The notes under the pieces: model-generated
Seen by the model: the letters and a program-made list of their open reading frames with translations, nothing else
Told to the model about the DNA's origin: nothing
Database searches by the model: none
Part shown: piece after piece, positions 46,646-58,204 of the stretch
Layout of the letters: each line of letters begins with the position of its first letter
How positions within the stretch are numbered: position 1 is the first letter of the stretch
Origin: Tetranychus cinnabarinus
Lineage: Eukaryota; Arthropoda; Arachnida; Trombidiformes; Tetranychidae
DNA length: 64,000 nt
Assembly (NCBI GenBank): GCA_022266195.1
Contig: WHVY01000001.1
Span: 20,770,001 to 20,834,000 of the forward strand
Direction: 5' to 3'
Translations under genes and position numbers: made by a program

Positions 46646-47549
46646 GTATTTTTTACACGCTTTTCATTCGGCGATTTTTTCATAGTCGCCTTGGAACAAT
46701 GAATAAAGTACAAGTAAAATCGAACTTTATTTTGCTTAGTTTCTATTTAATTATTTTTTTCTTATGTCTAGAAACAAAATATGGTTAAACGGTAGCTTAA
46801 AATTAACTCAAGACTGATTGGAATCAAAAAATCAAATCAAAATTTATGGTCGAACAGATTCTCGGCTATTATTTATTGCATAAATTTATTGAAACTTTGA
46901 TTAAGAACACCACAAATCTAACGAATACGGAATCATTTTTACATAGGCGGATGCTTCTTATGTCTTCAAATGTCATTCAAAACCATTATTCATATGCTTA
47001 AATGGTCGACTTGGCAGTTTGATCTTCTTTTGTGTTCGTTAAACTCACAAGTTAGCTAATAAAGGTGGGTGGCTTTGAATAATATGGGTTGTAATAAAAG
47101 ATGATAACTATCATCACATGTTGTGAAGTTGATAAAGGGCTTATGAAATGCAGAACTAAACAGGGAAATCAATGCAATTAAAAAGTGAAAACATTCAATG
47201 GATAATATTTTACTGATAATGTTTATCTTATGAGTTTCCCCGGAAAATATTCAATGTTAGTATCATAATGGATAAGTTTTGATGAAAGTCAATATAAGGC
47301 GACAATGATTGATACATTTATCTGGTTTTCCCACATTGTCACCTTAAACATGATAAGGAATAAAACTTACAAATTGTTTGTTAATTGTTTTCTTTCAACA
47401 CCTTTTCATGCTGACAGGGCTTGACACCCCTTTCAACGATAATAAATAGATTGTTCTGAAAGAAATTTCTTTTTACACAATTTTTCAGATCAATCTCTTA
47501 AATTGAATATTCAAACCTCCTTTCTTTACCTAAATCTAACCCATTAACA
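46646..47549. other. intergenic DNA and promoter region
   Basis: No ORF or repeat recognised. It includes the presumptive promoter and 5' UTR of the LolA-like/apple-domain gene; ACCTAAATCTAACCCATTAACA directly precedes the ATG region. Confidence 0.4.
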
Positions 47550-50500
47550 ATGAAGTCAAAAATTAATCTCAAATTTTCTGTTTTTCTTTGTTTTCTTTAC
47601 TTAATTGACTCAATTCTTTGTGCTAATTTCAAATGCCCTGAAAGGGGTAAAGTCGGTGGTTTAAAAGTTCCAAATGTTCTCAGTTTGATTGATAAACAAA
47701 CAGGTTATCATGCTTCAGTTGAACTTACTAATCCACTCTATTATAACGCTTTGGTCGATGAATATTATGATGGGGAAAACAATGTTGGATTTGTTGACTA
47801 CAAAGCAAAGATTCAAGATAAAATGAATCGACGTTATTATTATCATTCAACAGAGGAAAAGATTGCTGTTCAAGGAAAAACATGTGAAAGGTTGGACTTA
47901 ACTAAGGACGAAAAAATCAAATCGATCAAAGAGTGGTTTGAACCAAAATACATTGTCGACTATTCAGATATCTTTGAAGATTTGGCCCATTTAGGGCCAA
48001 CAGTGTTGATGATTTATGCCAACAACATTAGTGATAAAGCTTCATTCGTAGGATCCGAACTGGTTGATGGTCGTACTGTTAATCATTGGTTTTATTGTAC
48101 CAACCCTAATGGACCTTACATTGACTTTTACTTTGATGTTAAGACCTCACTGCCTTATCGGTTCTCACTGTTTTATCCTCAATGGATTGTAGCTCGCAAA
48201 GGCATGCAGCAAGTTGATTCAGATTCAAAATATGTTTACAATTTTTTAATGTTCAAACCGCTGGTCATATCAGCGACTGATCCAGTTCCTTATCCATTGG
48301 GTTATGGATGTGCTCGTAAACGCACTCGTCCATCAACTCCATTACCAGATTTCAGTCATTTTAGAGAGTTCACTATGGATATGGAAGCAGTAATCACCTA
48401 TTCCAATGGTGACCCTATCAAGTCAACTGCTCGAGTAATGAAAAGAGGCGATGTTATTTCATACGAAATCAAAGAAGAAACTGATTTCGTGCGTTCCATT
48501 GAAATGCCTCCTCCTTTAGGGCGATTTCAAATCGATGAACACACTGGTCGATGTCATTATTATACATCAGACTATTCTTCTGATGTTACATTGATTACCC
48601 GTTGGCCTTTTCATCAAGATCGTGGCTTCAATCTATTGTATTATCTGGTAATGAAACCAACTCAAGATCATGCACCAACTTTTATTGGTGAAATACCTTT
48701 AGGATCTCTTCGAGTGGAAGAATACAGAGCAACTAACTTCTTCTCGAATAGAGTCGATGCCATTGTTGACTATTATTATACAAAGAACGCCAGTTATTAT
48801 GTTCCAAGTAAAGTCATATTTACTGCAGATCGAAGCGATGATATTGACTCTGATATTCCAACACAAGTTGAAGTAACCATAATCAATCATCAGGACGCTT
48901 ACATTGACTATGAAGATCGATTCGATGTTTCTGGTTGTTATGAAAAACCTGGAAACTATACTTGGTTTCAACTTCTCTTTTCAGATCCTACGGTGAGTGA
49001 AGGATATATGCCAAGAATAAAGGAATCGGCAGAAGAAGCCTTGATTTCATTCATTCCAATAACTCGAATTGGTGAGATTCATGCAAAAAAAGTTAATTCT
49101 ATTACATATGTTACTGTTAAACTTTATGATCGAGTACATTTTATTGATGCTTATGGCAGTTGGAATCAATATAAAATTATTAATCCTTCAAATGCTGTGA
49201 AAAGATTCAAAGTCGAGGACTGTGAACAACTGTGCACTGCAAATGCTGACTGTCATGATTTCAGTTATTGTGACGATTATGATTGTTCAATTTCTACTCG
49301 TGATTATTATTACGTCGAGAGAGAATACAAACAAGGATGCACTTATTATTCTAGATCTGAAACGGAGGTCACTCCACTCGTCAATAAAAATTATCTGTCG
49401 ACCATGTCGCACGTATTACAACAGATAAGGAATAAAGTCGCAGCGGGCAAATTTCGTTTAATCGGTGTTGGCATCACAGCTGAAGATTTGTTCATTGTGA
49501 ATGGACCTGAAGAGATTGGTGACATTTCGCAGGAACTTCATAAACGCGGTTCCAGACCTGCAAGAGATGAAGATTTTCCGATGATCCAAACTGATCGCCA
49601 TTTCAAGAAAGCACAATTTACGATCGAGAAAAGTACTCTTCAAAATTGTTTCCAGGCTTGTTTAAATGATGATGATTGTAATACACTTTCATATTGTGTT
49701 GATCAGAATAAGGAATGTATTCTGAGTGGAGAAACATCGAGTTCGTTGAAAGACTCACTTGAAGACAAAACAAGCCATGCAGATGGATGTAACATCTATC
49801 AAAGTAAATTTAATTTAAAATTAATTTGTATTTCTTTAATTAATTTTGTTTTCCAATTTCAATCTAGAATCATTTATAAATCTATTTCATGAGTATCCTG
49901 GAAAAAGTCTAGTTCTGGATGCTGTCTCAACCATATCTAATGTACCGATTGGTGATTGTGCTAAGAGATGTGCTCAATCAAGTGACTTCAATTGTGAATC
50001 ATTCGATTATTGCCAAGATAATTATCAAAGGTTAGTCGAAACTCAGATTAACCTTATCATGATATTATTAATGTCTAATGTTAATAATGAACTTGAATGA
50101 AAATCATTCATCTCTTATAACAAATAATCAAATCAATAAGATATACCAATCACAATCATTACAAACATTAGATTCTAGTTTTTTGTATCAACATATCTAT
50201 GAATAGATCTAATGAACTTTCATTTTATTTTTCCTCCCGATTCCTCCCAGAAATGAATCTGTTTGCTTCTTACATATCAACCACATTGCGTTAGATAAAA
50301 CTCATCAAATAAATGCAACAAACTGGAAGTTGGCTGAAGCTGGATGTTCCCATTACTCAAGTAAAAACCTTTACTTTAACCCAACATTTGAAATCTGGTT
50401 AATATTTACTAATCATTCAATCTTTTTATTTTAACAGAAAAATCTGAACTTGATTATGAGCATAAAGTTGGACTTGCACTGAAAGATAATGTGAAAGAAT

Positions 50501-50919
50501 CAATTGTTGGGACCTTTGACCATTTATCGCTAGAAGACTGTGCTTCCAAATGCAATACAGATCCTAATTGTTTTACTCTCGAGTTTTGTGAAACAATTGA
50601 TAATAATCAAGTTTCCGATAGCAGTGTTTCATTGACGAGTTGTTCATTGACAAACTTGAAACCAAAAAATGTTAATCAACCTGGACTATTTGAAGGGCCA
50701 AAAAGCACCAACAAAATTTGCTCAATTTACGTAAATCACAAGAAAATTACAGGAAAAAGTAAAGTTGATCCACAGCCATCTGAATTAATAATATCAACAC
50801 CAAAGAAATCAAGCGATTCTAATTTAGCAACCGGATTGGGGGCAGTCGTATTCATATTGGCTTTTGCTGGTGGATTCATTGGATTTAAATTTGCTGCTAA
50901 AAAAGGAGTCATTTCATAG
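47550..50919 (+). CDS. LolA-like and apple/PAN-like type I membrane protein
   Basis: Four exons (47550-49803, 49868-50030, 50251-50360, 50438-50919; intron phases 1, 2, 1) give 1002 residues. A signal peptide covers residues 1 to about 25 (VFLCFLYLIDSILC). Residues about 30-270 and 285-530 look like two related beta-rich modules of the LolA-like kind found in many mite and tick secreted proteins; the second contains MDMEAVITY and VMKRGDVISYEI. Four cysteine clusters follow near 556-602, 697-750, 765-840 and 855-940, each with a C-x3-C-x4-6-C-x5-C core (CEQLCTANADCHDFSYC, CFQACLNDDDCNTLSYC, CAKRCAQSSDFNCESFDYC, CASKCNTDPNCFTLEFC), an apple/PAN-like pattern. A transmembrane helix near 975-994 (VVFILAFAGGFIGF) ends the protein. 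A cell-surface binding or adhesion role is inferred. The neighbouring pseudogene at 42.3-43.0 kb derives from it. Confidence 0.8.
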
Positions 50920-51323
50920 ACGACAAAAAATGAACATTATCAGAGGAAAACTGAAGATGAATCTTTACGATTCATTCAATCATAATCAATATGATACACT
51001 TATGTAATATATTTATGTAGTTTATTTTGTATTATTACACGTGTAATATGATCTATACTAATATACACTTGTTCATACATATGTTTGGAAAAATTCTCAT
51101 GACTTTCAATCCAAATTATTGACTAAATTATCTTGATTATTTGATTTATCAGAAAATTATGATTTTTCATTTTGCAAGTAAACTTGTAATTTGCGCGCTC
51201 CTTCAAAGTTTGTTGTTGCCATAGCATCTGTTCATCCCACATTCACACATGATTTGAAGCATTTTTAATAGTTTTATTCACATTGTTATTGAGTAAATTT
51301 ATTGTATTGTTATTGTTATCAAA
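50920..51323. other. 3' flank and short intergenic gap
   Basis: 3' UTR of the preceding gene, then the upstream region of uS17m copy 1. No further feature seen. Confidence 0.45.
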
Positions 51324-51617
51324 ATGTCCATGTTAATGGGAAAGGTGTGTGAAAATGTGGCCAAAAATGTTGTTCGTTTGGCCATCCCACAGTTGAAATT
51401 TGATACATTTTTATGTATGCATTTTCGAGAGTCTAGTGAATTGTATGCTCTCGACTCTGTGGATCAATGTAAAGTTGGAGATTGGGTCATTATTCGTAAA
51501 TTACCAGAAAAGATTAGTACCAAAATTGAATTTAAGATCGACCAAGTCGTGTACAAGAACGGACACATTGTTTGCCCCTTAACTGGTAAAAGGAGTTTCC
51601 AATACCATTATGGATAA
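51324..51617 (+). CDS. mRpS17: mitochondrial small-subunit ribosomal protein uS17m, copy 1
   Basis: A 97-residue intronless ORF. Family features visible: an N-terminal strand MGKVCENVAKNVVRLAIPQL, then DQCKVGDWVIIRKLPEKIST (the GD-V motif of uS17 followed by P-x-x-K/S) and a final CPLTGKR close to the conserved D-P-x-TG motif. uS17 binds 16S/12S rRNA early in small-subunit assembly. Bacterial and mitochondrial forms are of similar size (80-130 residues). No clear cleavable mitochondrial presequence is seen, which is common for uS17m. Copy 2 (53612) is about 80% identical, so both may be functional. Confidence 0.85.
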   Translation: MSMLMGKVCENVAKNVVRLAIPQLKFDTFLCMHFRESSELYALDSVDQCKVGDWVIIRKLPEKISTKIEFKIDQVVYKNGHIVCPLTGKRSFQYHYG

Positions 51618-53040
51618 AGTACGGAAAATCAGTTTTTGTTGCATCTTAATCAAACATAATGATTTACTAATGGATATCCATACCATTAACCAACGAATTG
51701 GACAGCAATCAGTTATTCAACAATCAATGGATAAGTGACAAATATTAATGTAAATTTGTTTCTCACTAATTAGATTAAGTGTAATTTAAATGAAATCTAT
51801 TTAGAATAATGTAATCAAAGCCATTGGTAAAAGCAAATTAAATTTAATGCTGACAAGTCAAATGGAGGCGGCCACTTTTTGTTGTTACTTTGTTGTGCAC
51901 AAATGTACATGAATAAGGTCATTGATGAAAAAAGGTCCTTTTTTATTTGAATTTGTCTCATTTTCATCTTAAAAATCAACTTGAATATCCTGATGAGTAC
52001 AAAAAGAAACCAACAACAACAAGCTCAACAATAAAGCGTACAGTTTCAATGCACACTCAGTAAACATGAAAAGCCTTACCAAACAGAAGCCTCTTGTACA
52101 TAAAGGTCTGTACCTGAAATTTACAGAAGATGAAGCTGATGAGAATGATAAGAATGGTAAAAGAAGAGCTTAAATTGAATTGCTTCCACCGTCGGTCAAC
52201 CAATTAAAATCAGGTCGATACGGTAATAACTTTTAATTGAACAACATTGAGCACAGTAATAAAAGTAATTAAGACAAAACTGTGTATACTTACATTGAGC
52301 TTATCAGAAAGTTAATCAGTACATAAAAGTGTAGCATAATTATGATATAAACAGTGTACTTGTTTTAATTTTTACCTGTTGGCTTCTTTTACCATCAAAC
52401 AATAAATTACCTTAAAATGCAAATTATATAAAGAAAAGGTTAACTAAATGGGCAAAAATCGTCAAAATAATGTAAAAGGTTTAACCCAATATTGTCAATG
52501 TTGACAAAACCCAAATAGCTTCAATATTAAACTGAGCAACAAACAAATTAGCGAAATAATTGAAAATCAAAAATTGTCAATTTACAATATTGTAATGGCT
52601 TAGGTCAAAGGGGTAAAGGTGACAATGGGTTAATGGTAAACATTGAATTACTTCATACATTTGATAAAGTGAAATGAAATGTAAATTGGTTTACAAAAGG
52701 CCGAGCAATTAGAGGTTAATGAAAAGAGCTATTGACAAATGGATTGAAGTTGACTGTAAGGTGAATTGAAAATAAAATGAAATCACAATTAATGGGATTG
52801 AACACAAAATAAGTGATTAAATTTAAATAATATTGTTTGGGTTTTAAGGTCAAAATGAAGGTGAATGGGTGGCTAGATGAGGTGATAATTGTTCGGGTTT
52901 GTTGTGCTTTAATGATGATCAATCAGCTTGTTAAATTGGTGACAATTTTCACCATTAAAAAGATTTTCTTTCTCTGATCGAGTTAAATTGGTAGATTAAA
53001 CAATCAACGAGAGAGATTCAATTGATACTTATATTAATCA
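51618..53040. other. gene-free AT-rich gap
   Basis: No supported gene. The minus-strand ORF at 52716-52922 has no recognisable feature. Confidence 0.45.
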
Positions 53041-53395
53041 AGTTAACATGATAATTTGCTGAAAGGTTCAGACAGAATGGTCATGGAAGGTTGACCAGCA
53101 AAAAAAGGTTTGGGTTAAGGTCTAAGAGCAAGAAAGAGACTGAAAAAATAGACTTAAAGAGATTCTGATGTTGATGAAGAAGTTAAAGCTGAGAAAAAAA
53201 ATCTAATTTCTCATCGATAATTACACTCTTCACAATTGATTGACCTGAGAAGGTTATGAGGTGCATTACTTTGTCATTTGGTGTATAATTAGGAAGTGAA
53301 TGTTGACTTGATGACAAAAAATAATGAATTTAAATTGATCCTGTTATGTGTGTAATCTGTAACCAAATTAGTTTAAATAAATGCATGTTTTTATA
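53041..53395 (+). repeat. gene-3'-end repeat, copy C with coding tail
   Basis: Coding-like tail DSDVDEEVKAEKKNLISHR ends in TAA at 53218-53220. The UTR-like part follows and reaches AATAAA at 53376-53381. About 110 bp upstream (from TTAACATGATAATTTGCTG at 53042) also match the start of copy D, with an insertion between. No start codon or full gene is present. Confidence 0.65.
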
Positions 53396-53611
53396 CATTT
53401 ATTATGAAAATGTCAAATGAAAAATTCCTAAATTATCATGATACTTTGATTTAGAGTAAAAAATGATTTCATTCTGTCGTAAACTCTTGATCTCTTGCAA
53501 GTCCGCAGATGGCGCCGAGCAATACTTTTGCTCCATATCAACACATGTGTTAAAGCATTCTTAATCAGTTTTTTGTGTTTTCATTATTTGTGTTAATTTA
53601 TTACTTACAAA

Positions 53612-53902
53612 ATGTCTATGTTAATGGGAAAGGTCATTGAAAATGTGACCAAAAATGTTGTTCGTTTGGCCATTCCTCAGTTGAAATTTGATACATTTTT
53701 GTGTTCACACTTCAGAGAATCATCTCAGCTGTTTGGTTTGGACTCTATGGATCAATGTAAAGTGGGTGATTGGGTACTTCTCCGTAAATTACCCGAAAAA
53801 ATAAGTACCAAAATTGATTTCAAGATTGAACAAGTATTATATCAACATGGGCACATTATTTGCCCCTTAACTGGTAAAAGGAGTTTCCAATATTTTTATT
53901 AG
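53612..53902 (+). CDS. mRpS17: mitochondrial small-subunit ribosomal protein uS17m, copy 2
   Basis: A 96-residue intronless ORF with the same motifs as copy 1 (DQCKVGDWVLLRKLPEKIST, CPLTGKR). It differs from copy 1 mainly in the middle (SHFRESSQLFGLDSM versus MHFRESSELYALDSV) and at the last residues. It is flanked on both sides by copies of the gene-3'-end repeat (C and D), unlike copy 1, and this whole block was the source of the inverted truncated copy at 45.8-46.3 kb. Two intact frames side by side suggest either a young duplicate pair or division of labour. Confidence 0.85.
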   Translation: MSMLMGKVIENVTKNVVRLAIPQLKFDTFLCSHFRESSQLFGLDSMDQCKVGDWVLLRKLPEKISTKIDFKIEQVLYQHGHIICPLTGKRSFQYFY

Positions 53903-53910
53903 TATCCAAT

Positions 53911-54170
53911 CAAGTTAACATGATGATTTGCTGAAAGATTCTGATAGTGATAGAGAAGTAAAAGCTGAGAAAAAAATCTAATTCTCATCGATAATTACAC
54001 TCTTCACAATCGATTGACCTGAGAAGGTTAGGAGGTGCATTACTTGTCATTTGTGTATAATTAGGAAGTGAATGTTAGCTTGATGAAGAGACAAAAAATA
54101 ATGAATTTAAATTGATCCGATGTGTGTAATCTGTAACCAAATTAGTTTAAATAAATGCATGTTTTTTATA
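53911..54170 (+). repeat. gene-3'-end repeat, copy D with coding tail
   Basis: Tail reads DDLLKDSDSDREVKAEKKI then TAA; a 1-base loss in the A run brings the stop earlier than in B and C. UTR-like part to AATAAA at 54150-54155. Homology with copy A then continues through the 3' flank of the large membrane-protein gene. Confidence 0.65.
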
Positions 54171-54445
54171 ATCTTGTTTCATGCTTAATTTATTAATTAC
54201 TAATACTTGAAGGTGATTTTGTTCAATATAACAAACAAAAAACAAGTAAACAAAAATATGATGATGATGATGTGAAGATGTGATGTTTAGTTGCTGTTTT
54301 AAAAGGAACAGAAATGATAATGATGATGATGATGAGAAAGAAAAATGAGCGATCAAAAAATAAAATATTAGTTAGAACAAAACAGCTGATTCTGTTTTGG
54401 CCAAAAAAGTGTCAGTTAAGCTTGAACAAAAAAAGATTACAGAGT

Positions 54446-57400
54446 TTAAATTAATCTATCTTGATTTTCGGACCAGAAAATGTATCTTTGATCGTCAGAG
54501 TTACGAGTTTTAGGACTTTTTGCATTCTCTCGAACCAATTGAGAATGTTTCCGGTGAAGCTCATCTACAATTATTGACGATTGAAGCCAACTTGGATTAA
54601 ATGATTTGTCGTTTTCCCCGCTTGTTTGGCCATTGTTCAACATTTGTTTGTGCTTATGTGCATGTTGATGAAGATGTTGATGATGAACATGATGATGGGA
54701 TGAAGATGGTGTTGGTTGTGGCTGCGTTTGCCCTGATTGCTGTGAATTTGCCTGTTGACCATGATGTTGATGATGAATATGGTGATGATTATGATGGTGA
54801 CGACCAGATGGTTGACCAGATGAAGAAGCAGCATTATTAACAGCTTCCGAATCAAATCCATTAGCTGGAGGTTCAACGCAAGTACACTGGTTAAGATGAT
54901 GATTATGATGATTATCAGATGAATCAAGAATAATTCCTTTGGATCCAATCTCTCCATTACCATTGGCTCCATGGACTCGACTTTCTTCAATAATACTTGC
55001 ATTCAATGAATCATCTTCATCACTGGGAAAATTATTGGTGACAGCAGCAGCAGGAACATGTGACCGAGGAAAAGCCTGAATCGAAGAAGCAGCTCCAAAC
55101 GGTAATTTACCTCGTGGGCAAGGATGAAAATATCCTCTTGGACATGTTTCAGTTCCACGACCATGCCAAGCACTTGCAGATGAACCAGGAGCTGGACAAC
55201 AACAACAAGATGGACCAAAAATGGGTCTTGAAGCTTTGATAGGTGGATAGGAAAGGTTAGAATCTTGTTCACCAAGAGCTCGATGTGAGAAAAAATTTGC
55301 TTCAACTCCTCCTTGACCTGTTCTAGCGGCTCCGCTTGTAATTCCAGTGTCTGGTAATCCACTACGTAACCTACCACGAGCATGTGAATTCTGGTAGCGA
55401 TAGTTAAGCATGGCTAGTTTTTCAGCCTTTTTCCAGGCTTTGTATTCATCGCACATATCACGACATCGAATGGAAAAGGCGACAATAATTAAACATAGGA
55501 TTGATAAGGCACAGCAACTTCCAATTAGTATGTAAGCCAGACGCTCAGTTGTTAATCTGTAAGCTTCTCCATTGACAAAGGCTTCATCAGGTCCATTCTG
55601 GTCTGGTAAACTTGTTCCTGTGCCGTTAATATCTACACCATGACCCTCATAATCATAATCATATCTATCTTGGTTGTTACCGTGTGGTCTGTTGCTATTA
55701 ATGTTGTTGTTATTCAAATCATTATAATCGATTCCATCAGAAACTTTCTTAATAACAGTACCGGATCCTCCAACAGCTAAAAGTGTGACATTATTTTTGT
55801 AAGTTGTTGGCGGCGTTGTTGAGGTTGTGGTTGTGGTTGTGGTTGAGGTTGGTGGTTTACCACGATTTGGAATCGATGATGATCCCGTTTCGTCATTACG
55901 TGAAATATAATTGATACCGAAATGACCACCCTCTTTGTCACTGAAAACACGAAAGCCATCATTGTTATTAAAATTATGATTATTAGCATTATTGCTGTTG
56001 GTGTTAGCATTTCCACCTCTATGATACGTAAATGTTTTGTGTCTACTATCAATAGGGGAAGATGGTGATCGAGTTAAATTTTTATAAGATGGTTCATTGT
56101 AATTGCTTGGTTTAAGAGGTATTCTTGGTGGTAAGCCGAAAGTCTCTCCCCAATTTTTTGGTACATTAGAAGATTCCTCATTGGAACCCTTTGAGGGTGC
56201 ATTGGGTTTAAATACAAGTATATTAACTCCTGGAGGATTGCGGCTATGCCCATTGGTTATACCATTGATTTTATTGGTCGATGATGGTGATGAACCTCCA
56301 TGATTCTTATTGGGATTATTGAATGAAGCTAATCTATCAAGATCATCTTTTTTTGGCGGTAACAAGGCAAAGAGATTGACTGAAGGTGAGGGAAGAGGTG
56401 TTGATTGTTGATGTTGCTGTTGTTTGGCTTTTTGTTGTTCTATCACACGTTCATCTAACTCTTTACGTAATAAATCACGAATATCGATTGATGTATACCG
56501 ATCTTCAGTTAAATGATAACCAAGTGTGGTTCCAGTTAGAGATGAAGGTGTTGGTGATGCGGATGGCAGATAAGGTAATGGTGAAGATAAGGCAGGCGAT
56601 GATGATGATGAATATGATAAAAAGGGTGATTCTGAGGGCGATGGTAGGACTGACGGTGATGGTGAACTGAATGTTAATGGCGTTCCTGGATGATATGACA
56701 GTGCAGAGGAGGTTAGGGAAGAGGACAGAGATGAGGATGAAGATGAGAGTGATGGTAAAGATGGAGATGAAGATGGCGAGTTGGATGAGTTATTACGCTC
56801 ATCTAAAGTGTACAGCCCGTTAAGGGAAGATGCTGATGAGGATTGGCGTTTAAGTGTTTTCTGGTAAAGCGTTTCAGGTAAAACAGAAGAGGCAACACTA
56901 ATGAAACCATTGACTTGACCATTGATCTGATCATTAAATTTATCTGACGGATTGTCAACAGGAAAATGAACTGTAGAGCTTGTTGAAGAGGGTAAAGGTG
57001 AAGACGCGGATACCGACAAGGAAGTTGGTACAACATAATCACCGGTATTGAGTATCCGTGAAGGTGAGACAATGGCATCTCCATGGTTGGGAACGCTGGG
57101 ACTTTTGTTAAAACCATGGGTATTGTTAATCCGTTGTGATAGTCTGTTTAAAGAAGCAGCAGAAGGTATAACTGGTCTAACATGAGGTACATTGTATTTC
57201 AATTTTGAAGTCGACGAGGATGTTAAATAAGATTGTTGATGTTGATTTGTGGATAATTGTGAAGGGTCACTTGACAATCGAGAATTAAAATTACTATTAC
57301 TACTATTATTATAAACAAAATAACGGTTAGGCTGAGACCAAGAATTGAATTTCGAGGTTCCACTGACTTCTGATAGGGAGACTAAAATTAAGCAAATAAA

Positions 57401-57742
57401 AATGTAAACAATAGTCACAAGATTAACTTGCTGCGCATTAGCCTTATACTGGTTAAAACGTTTATTTACTTTCAACTTATCCCTAATACAACCATTATAT
57501 CGACTACCATTACCCTGACTATTATGATTATCGGGTTTATTAATAATAAAATTTTCATCTTGATTGTTGTTGATCTTTTTGTTGGTTGAAAGGTTGTGAA
57601 AACTTATAAACTTGAGCAGAAGCGATGAAACTCGCTTTACTCGCCTCTTAAAACAGCCAATGTTGCATGGTATTATTATTGATGATGATTGACGTGCAGG
57701 TAGGACACACAAAAGATTGTTGAAGTGAAACAAACATATCAT
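54446..57742 (-). CDS. large low-complexity single-pass membrane protein
   Basis: An uninterrupted 1098-codon ORF. A hydrophobic segment at residues about 106-127 (LVTIVYIFICLILVSLSEVS) could be the real signal peptide, which would mean the true start lies in an unseen upstream exon or that the first ~100 residues precede a signal anchor. Residues 130-725 are Ser/Pro/Asn/Thr-rich with many short runs (extracellular, probably heavily glycosylated). A second transmembrane helix sits at about 732-757 (AYILIGSCCALSILCLIIVA), followed by a charged juxtamembrane stretch (CDEYKAWKKAEKLAMLNYRY) and a cytoplasmic tail with a CCCC cluster and His-rich runs, ending SENQDRLI. The juxtamembrane and C-terminal ends are the least repetitive and likely the conserved parts. 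The family was not recognised. A broken copy of residues about 825-1000 lies at 36.4-37.1 kb. Confidence 0.75.
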   Translation of the reverse strand: MICLFHFNNLLCVLPARQSSSIIIPCNIGCFKRRVKRVSSLLLKFISFHNLSTNKKINNNQDENFIINKPDNHNSQGNGSRYNGCIRDKLKVNKRFNQYKANAQQVNLVTIVYIFICLILVSLSEVSGTSKFNSWSQPNRYFVYNNSSNSNFNSRLSSDPSQLSTNQHQQSYLTSSSTSKLKYNVPHVRPVIPSAASLNRLSQRINNTHGFNKSPSVPNHGDAIVSPSRILNTGDYVVPTSLSVSASSPLPSSTSSTVHFPVDNPSDKFNDQINGQVNGFISVASSVLPETLYQKTLKRQSSSASSLNGLYTLDERNNSSNSPSSSPSLPSLSSSSSSLSSSLTSSALSYHPGTPLTFSSPSPSVLPSPSESPFLSYSSSSSPALSSPLPYLPSASPTPSSLTGTTLGYHLTEDRYTSIDIRDLLRKELDERVIEQQKAKQQQHQQSTPLPSPSVNLFALLPPKKDDLDRLASFNNPNKNHGGSSPSSTNKINGITNGHSRNPPGVNILVFKPNAPSKGSNEESSNVPKNWGETFGLPPRIPLKPSNYNEPSYKNLTRSPSSPIDSRHKTFTYHRGGNANTNSNNANNHNFNNNDGFRVFSDKEGGHFGINYISRNDETGSSSIPNRGKPPTSTTTTTTTSTTPPTTYKNNVTLLAVGGSGTVIKKVSDGIDYNDLNNNNINSNRPHGNNQDRYDYDYEGHGVDINGTGTSLPDQNGPDEAFVNGEAYRLTTERLAYILIGSCCALSILCLIIVAFSIRCRDMCDEYKAWKKAEKLAMLNYRYQNSHARGRLRSGLPDTGITSGAARTGQGGVEANFFSHRALGEQDSNLSYPPIKASRPIFGPSCCCCPAPGSSASAWHGRGTETCPRGYFHPCPRGKLPFGAASSIQAFPRSHVPAAAVTNNFPSDEDDSLNASIIEESRVHGANGNGEIGSKGIILDSSDNHHNHHLNQCTCVEPPANGFDSEAVNNAASSSGQPSGRHHHNHHHIHHQHHGQQANSQQSGQTQPQPTPSSSHHHVHHQHLHQHAHKHKQMLNNGQTSGENDKSFNPSWLQSSIIVDELHRKHSQLVRENAKSPKTRNSDDQRYIFWSENQDRLI

Positions 57743-58204
57743 TTCGGCATCACTATAACGTAAACATTTTCCGATCTCATGGGAATTCCAAGCTCAGTGA
57801 AAATCACAGAGAAAAGTGATGAAGAGAAATGAGAAAAGATGAAGAAAGCAATTGAAACAAAAAGGAAGAAAAGGCAAGAAATGAAGCAAACAAAAAAAGG
57901 ATCACATTGTCAATTGTCAACAGCTAATCAAGAGTTGTAGTTCAAGTCATAGTTAACAGTTAATCCCAAATAACAGGTTTACGATGGACAAGGAAATTTG
58001 GTGAAATATTCCGTTGGACAAGACACTGGAAACATAAAGTGATCACACAAATGGAGTAAAAAAATTATCCAAATTTAGGGTGAAAACAGGAACCAAAAAT
58101 ATCGCTTAGCAATTGAACAAAACACAAACAAAAAACATTCACATATCAAGTAAAGTCTGGATAGACATAATGTGCCTTATTTTTACCGTCAAACTGAATC
58201 TTTG
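57743..58204. other. upstream region of the large membrane-protein gene
   Basis: Likely promoter/5' UTR; no core element is clear. Confidence 0.4.
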
